Shown one piece after another: positions 6,848 to 13,300 of a stretch of 13,629 nucleotides of DNA; position 1 is the stretch's first letter; every line of letters begins with the position of its first letter. The stretch covers positions 1-13,629 of the forward strand of contig JAGZZN010000053.1 of the NCBI GenBank assembly GCA_018377375.1. The letters are read 5' to 3'. Made by a program: the position numbers and the translations under genes. A model generated the notes under the pieces. That model did not search any database and was not told the origin of the DNA. It was given only the letters and a program-made list of their open reading frames with translations. The stretch is from Streptococcus parasanguinis (GTDB lineage Bacteria > Bacillota > Bacilli > Lactobacillales > Streptococcaceae).

Positions 6848-7482
6848 GGTTGTTGATGGGTGATGTTCTTTCCCCAAGGGATGAGATTTTCTTTTTTCTC
6901 TTTGATCCGTTGGATATTGTCCTTGTGACGAAGAATGATCAAGGTTGCTAGGGCCAAGACAATGACTGTAAAAAGCGGATCATAGCTGTGCAAGATCCAT
7001 CCAGTCAAAGGAAGAAGGAGGACCGATAAAATGGCGAGTAGCGCAACGGTAACACTCGAAAACGAAATCATACTGGTTAAATAAAGGCTGGCAACAAAAT
7101 AAACAGCTAAAATGAGTAGCAGGATAGGCGAGAAACCAAGTAAGACACCAGCACTCGTCGCCACTGCCTTTCCACCCTTAAATCCAGCAAAAATTGGGAA
7201 AGTGTGCCCCAATACAGCTAAGAGACCAAAGACCATCGGCGAGATCCCCTGAATTCCAAAGAAAGTCGGAAGGAGAACGGCCAAAGTTCCTTTCAAGAAA
7301 TCAATCGCAAAGACGATGATCCCAGCTTTCTTCCCTAAAATTCGAAAGGTATTGGTTGTTCCTGTATTGCCCGAGCCATGTTCCCGTAAATTAATATGGA
7401 AAAAGATTTTCCCAATCCATAATCCCGAAGGAATGGAGCCTAACAGATAGGCTAAAATTAAAACACTTATTTCTTTTATCAT
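6838..7482 (-). CDS. plsY: Acyl-phosphate:glycerol-3-phosphate acyltransferase PlsY
   Basis: PlsY moves an acyl group from acyl-phosphate (made by PlsX) to glycerol-3-phosphate to form lysophosphatidic acid, the first step of phospholipid synthesis, at the cytoplasmic membrane. The 214 residues contain the three family motifs: GSGNTGTTNTFR (36-47), GFKGGKAVAT (100-109) and RHKDNIQRI (184-192). They also show multiple hydrophobic membrane segments, starting with an uncleaved one at about residues 5-23. The N-terminal LAYLLGSIPSGLWIGK is typical of streptococcal PlsY and leaves no other start. There is no ribosome site at a useful distance: GAGAG abuts the ATG, and a strong -10 lies six bases upstream, pointing to leaderless translation. 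It runs divergently from parE. Confidence 0.96.
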   Translation of the reverse strand: MIKEISVLILAYLLGSIPSGLWIGKIFFHINLREHGSGNTGTTNTFRILGKKAGIIVFAIDFLKGTLAVLLPTFFGIQGISPMVFGLLAVLGHTFPIFAGFKGGKAVATSAGVLLGFSPILLLILAVYFVASLYLTSMISFSSVTVALLAILSVLLLPLTGWILHSYDPLFTVIVLALATLIILRHKDNIQRIKEKKENLIPWGKNITHQQPKN

Positions 7483-7488
7483 ACTCTC

Positions 7489-7497
7489 ATTATATCA
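7489..7497 (-). promoter_or_regulatory. Extended -10 promoter of plsY, placed at the start codon
   Basis: Read on the - strand, 7497-7489 is TGATATAAT, a perfect extended -10. Six bases (GAGAGT) separate the hexamer from the plsY ATG, so the predicted first transcribed base is the A of ATG (7482). The -35 region (7517-7512, TTTTTC) is poor, as allowed with an extended -10. No better promoter was found farther upstream on this strand. Confidence 0.6.
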
Positions 7498-7606
7498 AAA
7501 AGCCATCGATAGAAAAAGCAATTTCTGGAGTTCAAGTGTGACATCTGAAGAAAGTGCTCAGCCAACATTTTGTACTGGGATATAGAAATCTCCATATAGA
7601 GAGAAA

Positions 7607-7622
7607 AAATTTTGCAAAATTT
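7607..7622. repeat. Perfect 16-bp palindrome over the parE -35
   Basis: AAATTTTGCAAAATTT is a perfect palindrome. It is not the CodY box: it has no central C-W-G and has an even length. It contains TTGCAA (7612-7617), the best -35 for parE, at its centre. Candidate operator for an unidentified dimeric regulator, or chance in AT-rich DNA. Confidence 0.5.
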
Positions 7623-7640
7623 CCTAAAAAACTGTAATAT
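7612..7640 (+). promoter_or_regulatory. Probable parE promoter
   Basis: TTGCAA (7612-7617), a 17-base spacer, TAATAT (7635-7640): four of six matches at each hexamer with ideal spacing. Start expected near 7647, about 23 bases before the GTG start of parE, and the AGGAGG lies within that leader. Confidence 0.5.
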
Positions 7641-7669
7641 AGAAAAGATGAACAAACAGGAGGTTCCTT

Positions 7670-9619
7670 GTGGCAAAAAAGGAAATCAATATTAATAATT
7701 ATAATGACGATGCCATTCAGGTACTAGAAGGGTTGGATGCAGTCCGTAAACGTCCAGGGATGTATATCGGATCGACCGACGGAAATGGCTTGCATCACAT
7801 GGTCTGGGAGATCGTGGATAATGCGGTCGATGAAGCCTTGTCTGGCTTTGGATCACAAATCGATGTAACGATTAATAAAGATAGTTCTCTATCGGTAGAA
7901 GACCAGGGACGTGGAATGCCGACCGGGATGCATGCTATGGGTAAACCAACCGTTGAGGTGATCTTTACGGTCCTCCACGCCGGAGGGAAGTTTGGTCAAG
8001 GAGGCTATAAGACATCTGGAGGTCTTCACGGAGTGGGATCTTCTGTCGTCAATGCCCTTTCTAGCTGGCTAGAGGTAGAAATTACTCGTGATGGAGCTGT
8101 CTACAAGCAACGTTTTGAAGATGGTGGAAAACCAGTTACAACCCTTGAAAAGATCGGCTCTGCTCCCAAGTCTAAGACAGGGACCAAGGTCACCTTCATG
8201 CCAGATCCAACCATCTTTTCAACGACGGATTTCAAATTCAATACCATTGCTGAGCGGATTAAAGAATCAGCCTTCTTGCTGAAGGACGTGACGCTGACGC
8301 TGACTGATCTCCGTAAAGAAGAAGACAACTATGTGGCCTTCCATTATGAAAATGGTGTTCAGGATTTTGTCGAGTACTTGAACGAAGATAAGGAAACTTT
8401 AACACCTGTTCTCTACTTTAGTGGCGAATCAGATGGTTTCCAGGTAGAAGTGGCTATGCAATACAATGATGGCTACTCAGATAATATCTTGTCCTTCGTT
8501 AATAATGTCCGCACCAAAGATGGGGGAACCCACGAGACGGGTATGAAGACAGCCATTACTAAGGCTATGAACGACTATGCAAGAAAGACAGGCCTTCTCA
8601 AAGAAAAAGACAAGAATCTGGAAGGATCAGACTACCGCGAAGGTTTGTCGGCTGTTCTCTCTATCCTGGTTCCAGAAGCTCATTTGCAGTTTGAAGGACA
8701 AACAAAAGACAAATTAGGAAGTCCCTTGGCTCGTCCAGTCGTCGATAGCATTGTTTCTGATAAATTGACCTTCTTCCTCATGGAAAATGGGGAGTTGGCT
8801 TCCAATCTCATTCGTAAGGCTATTAAAGCCCGGGATGCACGTGAAGCCGCTCGTAAAGCGCGGGATGAAAGCCGAAATGGCAAGAAGAGCAAGAAAGACA
8901 AAGGACTTTTATCTGGTAAATTGACACCAGCCCAGTCTAAAAATCCTAAGAAAAACGAACTCTATCTGGTCGAAGGAGACTCAGCCGGCGGTTCTGCCAA
9001 ACAAGGACGGGACCGGAAGTTCCAAGCCATTCTTCCACTTCGTGGGAAGGTTCTTAATACTGAGAAGGCCAATATGAGTGATATCCTCAAGAACGAGGAA
9101 ATCAACACCATGATCTACACCATCGGTGCTGGAGTTGGGGCAGATTTTTCTGTGGAAGACGCCAACTACGATAAGATCATTATCATGACCGACGCGGATA
9201 CGGATGGTGCCCACATTCAAACCCTCCTCTTAACCTTCTTCTATCGCTATATGCGCCCTTTGGTAGAAGCAGGGCATGTCTACATTGCACTTCCTCCTCT
9301 TTATAAGATGTCGAAAGGCAAAGGCAAGAAAGAAGAAGTAGCCTATGCTTGGACAGATAGCGAATTAGAAGAGTTGCGTCGGACCTTTGGCCGTGGAGCA
9401 ACCCTCCAACGGTACAAAGGGTTGGGGGAAATGAATGCGGATCAGCTTTGGGAAACGACCATGAATCCAGAAACTCGTACCCTGATCCGTGTTACCATTG
9501 ATGATTTAGCGCGTGCAGAACGCCGTGTTTCCGTCCTAATGGGAGATAAGGCTGCACCACGTCGTCAATGGATTGAAGATAACGTTAAGTTTACCTTAGA
9601 AGAAAATACAGTATTTTAA
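7670..9619 (+). CDS. parE: DNA topoisomerase IV subunit B ParE
   Basis: ParE is the ATPase subunit of topoisomerase IV, which with ParC unlinks daughter chromosomes. In its 649 residues are the GHKL ATPase site (Glu47 and Asn51 in WEIVDNAVDEAL), DQGRGMPTG (~78-86), and GGLHGVGSS. The transducer follows, then the TOPRIM motifs EGDSAGGSAKQGRDR (Glu435, Asp437), PLRGK, TDADTDGAHI (Asp508, Asp510, Asp512), and QRYKGLGEMN (580-589). The N terminus MAKKEININNYN and the lysine-rich KSKKDKGLLSGKLTP linker are as in pneumococcal ParE rather than GyrB. The start is GTG, chosen because AGGAGG at 7658-7663 sits six bases upstream and the homology begins at once. Partner parC lies downstream after one inserted gene. 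Unaltered EGDSAGG and PLRGK give no sign of quinolone-type mutation there. Confidence 0.97.
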   Translation: MAKKEININNYNDDAIQVLEGLDAVRKRPGMYIGSTDGNGLHHMVWEIVDNAVDEALSGFGSQIDVTINKDSSLSVEDQGRGMPTGMHAMGKPTVEVIFTVLHAGGKFGQGGYKTSGGLHGVGSSVVNALSSWLEVEITRDGAVYKQRFEDGGKPVTTLEKIGSAPKSKTGTKVTFMPDPTIFSTTDFKFNTIAERIKESAFLLKDVTLTLTDLRKEEDNYVAFHYENGVQDFVEYLNEDKETLTPVLYFSGESDGFQVEVAMQYNDGYSDNILSFVNNVRTKDGGTHETGMKTAITKAMNDYARKTGLLKEKDKNLEGSDYREGLSAVLSILVPEAHLQFEGQTKDKLGSPLARPVVDSIVSDKLTFFLMENGELASNLIRKAIKARDAREAARKARDESRNGKKSKKDKGLLSGKLTPAQSKNPKKNELYLVEGDSAGGSAKQGRDRKFQAILPLRGKVLNTEKANMSDILKNEEINTMIYTIGAGVGADFSVEDANYDKIIIMTDADTDGAHIQTLLLTFFYRYMRPLVEAGHVYIALPPLYKMSKGKGKKEEVAYAWTDSELEELRRTFGRGATLQRYKGLGEMNADQLWETTMNPETRTLIRVTIDDLARAERRVSVLMGDKAAPRRQWIEDNVKFTLEENTVF

Positions 9620-9674
9620 TCACTTTCTACTATAAAGTAAATAAGCTGGGATGTAGAAATGGTAAGGAATCGAC

Positions 9675-10493
9675 ATGAGAACTGAAAATGAACTGATGAA
9701 TCTGATTTTGCAGATAGCTGATTCTATAGAAGTAGAAGCAATTGCCTTATCTGGATCACGAACCAATCCTCAGGGCCCCAAAGACGAGTTTCAAGATTAT
9801 GATGTGGTCTATATAGTTGATGATCTGGAAGACCTGATTTCAGATTTATCCTGGTTGGATCAGTACGGAAATAGACTCATCGAACAGCACAACCGACTGG
9901 GACATCGTCGTCTGTATCTCATGCTCTTTGAAGACGGCAACCGTATCGATTTGACCCTCTGTCCCAAGGAGTCTATCCAAGAGTGGGTGGACAGCGAAGC
10001 AAATTTTGAAGTTATAAAAGACGACAAAGGTTTGTTTGAAGCCTATCAGCCTAATTCCAAGCGCTATTGGACCGCTCCGCCTACTGAAGAGGAATTTGCA
10101 GCCGCCTGCAATGAATTTTGGTGGGTATCGGCTTATGTCGTCAAGGCCATTCGAAGAAATCAGCTTATCTATGCGACCGACCACCTCTATGGCATTTGTC
10201 AGCAAGAACTCCTCAAGGTCTTAGCTTGGCAGGTGACAAGCGATAGGGGAGTAGTTGACATCGGAAAGAACTACAAGTACCTCTTCCAGTATCTTCCAGC
10301 TGAGCAAGAGAAGGAGTTCTCAGTTTTGCTTGATTTATCCAGTTTCGATAAAATCACTCAGTCTTTATTTGCTACCATGGGGCTATTCAATCGAGAAGCT
10401 CAAATTCTGGCCCAAAAGATGGGGGTTACTTACGATAAGGAAGTAGCAGAAAAAATGATTTCTTATGCTAAAGAGAAACTTTCTAATCGTTAA
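9675..10493 (+). CDS. ANT(6)/AadK-family aminoglycoside nucleotidyltransferase-like protein
   Basis: This 272-residue protein matches the streptomycin 6-adenylyltransferase family (ANT(6)-I, AadK). It shows the nucleotidyltransferase core LSGSRTN (25-31), FQDYDVVY with Asp41 and Asp43, and the third acidic residue Asp92 in NRIDLTLCP. It also has the family-specific block NEFWWVSAYVVKAIRRN and LGKNYK-like GKNYKYLFQYLP. Known members transfer AMP from ATP to the 6-hydroxyl of streptomycin. Chromosomal versions such as AadK give only low resistance, and their native substrate is unclear. TAAGGAA at 9663-9669 supports the ATG. It lies 55 bases after parE with no convincing terminator or promoter between, so it is probably co-transcribed. 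No insertion sequence, direct repeats or obvious base-composition change suggests a resident gene rather than a resistance cassette. Real streptomycin resistance cannot be concluded. Confidence 0.9.
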   Translation: MRTENELMNLILQIADSIEVEAIALSGSRTNPQGPKDEFQDYDVVYIVDDLEDLISDLSWLDQYGNRLIEQHNRLGHRRLYLMLFEDGNRIDLTLCPKESIQEWVDSEANFEVIKDDKGLFEAYQPNSKRYWTAPPTEEEFAAACNEFWWVSAYVVKAIRRNQLIYATDHLYGICQQELLKVLAWQVTSDRGVVDIGKNYKYLFQYLPAEQEKEFSVLLDLSSFDKITQSLFATMGLFNREAQILAQKMGVTYDKEVAEKMISYAKEKLSNR

Positions 10494-10536
10494 TGAATCT
10501 ATTTTAAACTAAAAGAAGGATCCTTTGGTTGCTTGT

Positions 10537-10556
10537 GGTAACCGATTGCCTTTTTC
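10537..10556 (+). terminator. Weak terminator or attenuator upstream of parC
   Basis: GGTAA-CCGA-TTGCC (10537-10550) can form a five-bp hairpin with one G-T pair, followed by TTTTTC. It may end the parE/ANT(6) message. An upstream segment GGTTGC (10527-10532) can pair instead with GTAACC (10538-10543), a stem that excludes the first, as in attenuators. The stems are short, so this is tentative. Confidence 0.35.
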
Positions 10557-10622
10557 TACAAAAGACTACTCAACATTCTTTGAAAGGAGTTGAACACGCC
10601 CTGAGTGCTGTGTGAAAAAGAT

Positions 10623-10658
10623 AAATTCTCTTGTGAGCATGGCTCACTGCAAGAATTT
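10623..10658 (+). promoter_or_regulatory. Structured hairpin in the parC leader
   Basis: An inner perfect stem GTGAGC/GCTCAC (10633-10638 with 10642-10647) has the triloop ATG. It is extended by an outer stem AAATTCT/AGAATTT (10623-10629 with 10652-10658) across a small internal loop. No T tract follows directly, so it is not a standard terminator. It lies between a ribosome-site-like AAAGGAG (10583-10589) and the parC ATG. The rest of the 204-bp gap (10494-10697) holds the palindrome AAGGATCCTT (10516-10525) and no clear promoter; the best is a poor TTGTGG-18-TACAAA at 10533-10562. Confidence 0.45.
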
Positions 10659-10697
10659 CCTATTTTCACTTTGTATTTTACGGGCTTTGTACCCTAT

Positions 10698-13166
10698 ATG
10701 AGTAATATCCAAAACATGTCCTTGGAGGACATCATGGGGGAGCGCTTTGGTCGCTACTCCAAATACATTATTCAAGAACGGGCTCTTCCTGATATTCGGG
10801 ATGGCTTGAAACCTGTTCAACGGCGGATTCTTTATTCGATGAATAAGGACGGCAATACCCATGACAAGGGCTACCGCAAGTCTGCCAAGTCTGTCGGAAA
10901 TATCATGGGGAATTTCCACCCTCACGGGGACAGTTCTATCTATGATGCCATGGTCCGCATGTCTCAAGACTGGAAGAACCGTGAGATTCTAGTCGAAATG
11001 CACGGAAACAATGGTTCCATGGACGGTGATCCACCGGCAGCCATGCGTTATACCGAGGCGCGTTTATCTGAAATTGCTGGTTATCTTTTGCAAGATATCG
11101 AAAAGAATACAGTGCCATTTGCCTGGAACTTTGACGATACAGAAAAAGAGCCAACGGTTTTGCCTGCCGCTTTTCCAAATCTCTTGGTCAATGGGGCAAC
11201 AGGGATTTCGGCTGGTTACGCGACTGATATTCCACCACATAACCTTGCTGAAGTCATTGATGCCGTGGTCTACATGATCGACCATCCATCTGCCAAGGTA
11301 GACAAACTCATGGAGTTTTTACCTGGACCTGATTTCCCAACTGGTGCCATTATCCAGGGACGGGATGAGATCAAGAAAGCCTATGAAACTGGTAAGGGCC
11401 GGGTGGTTGTCCGCTCTAAAACAGAGATCGAGCAGCTCAAAGGCGGTAAGCAGCAAATCGTGGTCACCGAGATCCCTTATGAGATCAACAAGGCTGTCTT
11501 GGTCAAGAAGATCGACGACGTCCGTGTCAACAACAAGGTTGCCGGTATCGCAGAAGTTCGGGATGAGTCTGACCGGGATGGTCTTCGCATTGCGATTGAG
11601 CTCAAAAAAGATGCCAATGCAGATTTGATCTTGAACTACTTGTTCAAGTATACAGACTTGCAGGTCAACTACAACTTCAATATGGTGGCAATTGACAATT
11701 ATACCCCTCGTCAAGTTGGGATTGTGCCGATCCTCTCTAGCTACATTGCTCACCGTCGAGATATCATTGTCGCTCGCTCGCGCTTTGACAAGGAAAAGGC
11801 AGAACGACGTCTCCACATCGTAGAGGGCTTGATCCGCGTGATTTCCATCCTCGACGAAGTCATCGCCTTGATCCGTGCTTCTGATAATAAGTCAGATGCC
11901 AAAGAAAACCTCAAGGTCAGCTACGATTTCACGGAAGAACAAGCAGAAGCTATTGTTACTTTGCAATTGTATCGCTTGACCAATACCGATATCGTGACCT
12001 TGGAAGAAGAGCATGCTAACCTTAAGGAGCAAATCGCGACTTTAGCAGCTATTATTGGGGATGAACGGACCATGTTCAACCTCATGAAGAAGGAGTTGCG
12101 TGAAGTCAAAAAGCTCTTTGGCAATCCGCGTCGTAGTGAGTTGCAAGACACTGCTAAAACGATTGAGATTGATACAGCCAGTCTCATTGTTGAAGAGGAA
12201 ACCTTCGTCAGCGTAACCCGTGCTGGATATATCAAACGAACCTCGCCTCGTTCTTTCAATGCCTCAACACTGGAAGAAGTCGGTAAGCGAGACGATGATG
12301 AGTTGATTTTTGTAGAGCCTGCTAAGACCACTCAGCACCTCTTACTCTTTACCAACTTGGGGAATGCCATTTATCGACCAATTCACGAATTGACAGATAC
12401 CAAGTGGAAGGATATCGGCGAGCACCTCAGTCAGACCTTGACCAATTTCGAGCAAGAGGAAGAAATTCTCTTTGCGGAGATTGTAGATCAGTTTGAGGGA
12501 GTCACCTACTTTGCGGCAACTCAACAAGGACAAATCAAGCGCTTTGAACGCAAGGAATTAAGCCCATGGCGGACTTATCGTTCTAAATCGACTAAGTACG
12601 CTAAGCTAAAAGACCAAGACGACCGTATCGTAGCAGTTGCACCAGTTGTCCTTGAAGACATCATGATCATTACTAAAAATGGTTACGGGTTGCGTTTCAA
12701 TATTGAAGAGGTCCCTGTCGTAGGAGCCAAAGCAGCAGGGGTCAAAGCCATTAACCTCAAAGACGGAGATCAAGTTGCTGCCGCCTTTAAGTCGACGACT
12801 CCAAGCATGTACATTCTGACCCAGCGAGGCAGTCTCAAACGGATGTTACAAGACGATATTCCTGTGACCAGTCGGGCTAAACGGGGACTACAGGTCTTGC
12901 GTGAGTTGAAAAACAAACCGCATCGTGTCTTCTTAGCAGGAGCAGTTGCAGAGCAAGGATTCGTTGGTGATCTCTTCAGTACAGAAGTGGAAGAGAGCGA
13001 CCAAACTCTGCTTGTTCAATCCAACAAAGGAACAATCTATGAAAGTCGACTACAAGACTTGAATCTGTCAGAGCGCACTAGCAACGGAAGCTTCATTTCT
13101 GATACGATTTCAGATGAAGAAGTTTTTGATGCTTATCTTAAAGAAGTATTTACTGAAGCTAAATAA
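10698..13166 (+). CDS. parC: DNA topoisomerase IV subunit A ParC
   Basis: ParC is the DNA-breaking and rejoining subunit of topoisomerase IV. The 822 residues begin with MSNIQNMSLEDIMGERFGRYSK, the known start of streptococcal ParC, so I use this ATG. An in-frame GTG at 10605 would add 31 residues with no family resemblance. The catalytic tyrosine is Tyr118 in AAMRYTEARLS. The quinolone-target stretch HGDSSIYDAMV carries wild-type Ser79 and Asp83. The winged-helix and tower domains follow (through about residue 490), then a coiled region and the C-terminal pinwheel, ending LNLSERTSNGSFISDTISDEEVFDAYL. There is no recognisable ribosome site before the ATG. A small upstream frame ends in an ATGA overlap with this start, so initiation may be coupled or structure-dependent. 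An intrinsic terminator follows the stop. Confidence 0.96.
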   Translation: MSNIQNMSLEDIMGERFGRYSKYIIQERALPDIRDGLKPVQRRILYSMNKDGNTHDKGYRKSAKSVGNIMGNFHPHGDSSIYDAMVRMSQDWKNREILVEMHGNNGSMDGDPPAAMRYTEARLSEIAGYLLQDIEKNTVPFAWNFDDTEKEPTVLPAAFPNLLVNGATGISAGYATDIPPHNLAEVIDAVVYMIDHPSAKVDKLMEFLPGPDFPTGAIIQGRDEIKKAYETGKGRVVVRSKTEIEQLKGGKQQIVVTEIPYEINKAVLVKKIDDVRVNNKVAGIAEVRDESDRDGLRIAIELKKDANADLILNYLFKYTDLQVNYNFNMVAIDNYTPRQVGIVPILSSYIAHRRDIIVARSRFDKEKAERRLHIVEGLIRVISILDEVIALIRASDNKSDAKENLKVSYDFTEEQAEAIVTLQLYRLTNTDIVTLEEEHANLKEQIATLAAIIGDERTMFNLMKKELREVKKLFGNPRRSELQDTAKTIEIDTASLIVEEETFVSVTRAGYIKRTSPRSFNASTLEEVGKRDDDELIFVEPAKTTQHLLLFTNLGNAIYRPIHELTDTKWKDIGEHLSQTLTNFEQEEEILFAEIVDQFEGVTYFAATQQGQIKRFERKELSPWRTYRSKSTKYAKLKDQDDRIVAVAPVVLEDIMIITKNGYGLRFNIEEVPVVGAKAAGVKAINLKDGDQVAAAFKSTTPSMYILTQRGSLKRMLQDDIPVTSRAKRGLQVLRELKNKPHRVFLAGAVAEQGFVGDLFSTEVEESDQTLLVQSNKGTIYESRLQDLNLSERTSNGSFISDTISDEEVFDAYLKEVFTEAK

Positions 13167-13174
13167 GTGAAATG

Positions 13175-13207
13175 AAGAATCAGTTCTAAGAGCTGGTTCT
13201 TTTTATT
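13175..13207 (+). terminator. Intrinsic terminator after parC
   Basis: AAGAATCAGTT (13175-13185), a five-base loop, AGCTGGTTCTT (13191-13201): an 11-bp stem with two G-T pairs, with T residues continuing to 13204. It lies nine bases after the parC stop and insulates ilvE. Confidence 0.85.
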
Positions 13208-13212
13208 GAAGA

Positions 13213-13227
13213 AATTTTCTGAAAATT
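13213..13227. promoter_or_regulatory. Perfect CodY box upstream of ilvE
   Basis: AATTTTCTGAAAATT matches all 15 positions of the CodY consensus AATTTTCWGAAAATT and is a perfect palindrome around the central base. It lies 11 bases before the ilvE -35, centred about 53 bases before the predicted start. CodY repression of branched-chain amino-acid genes is well documented in lactococci and streptococci. Confidence 0.88.
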
Positions 13228-13238
13228 ACAAAATATAC

Positions 13239-13266
13239 TTGCTATTTTAGAAAAATAGTGTAGAAT
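13239..13266 (+). promoter_or_regulatory. Probable ilvE promoter
   Basis: TTGCTA (13239-13244), a 16-base spacer, TAGAAT (13261-13266, five of six). Start predicted near 13273. The spacer contains the inverted repeat CTATTTT-AGA-AAAATAG (13242-13258). Confidence 0.6.
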
Positions 13267-13300
13267 ATAAGAAATAGGTTTTTAGAATAAGGAGTGGAAT

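Noticed and set aside
7479..7676. 65-codon - strand frame filling the plsY/parE intergenic region
   Set aside because: It overlaps both start regions, including the parE ribosome site and both promoters, and its translation shows no family features.
10605..10697. Upstream GTG start for parC adding 31 residues
   Set aside because: The extension does not resemble ParC N termini, the nearest AAAGGAG is 15 bases away, and the known ParC start sequence begins at 10698.
9620..10697. ANT(6)-like gene as a mobile resistance cassette
   Set aside because: No insertion sequence, transposase, terminal repeats or target-site duplication flank it, and composition resembles the neighbours by eye.
10921..10960. 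Fluoroquinolone resistance changes in ParC
   Set aside because: Ser79 and Asp83 are both the susceptible-type residues.
11319..11816. 165-codon open frame on the - strand inside parC
   Set aside because: It lies wholly within a conserved gene on the opposite strand, with no independent signals.
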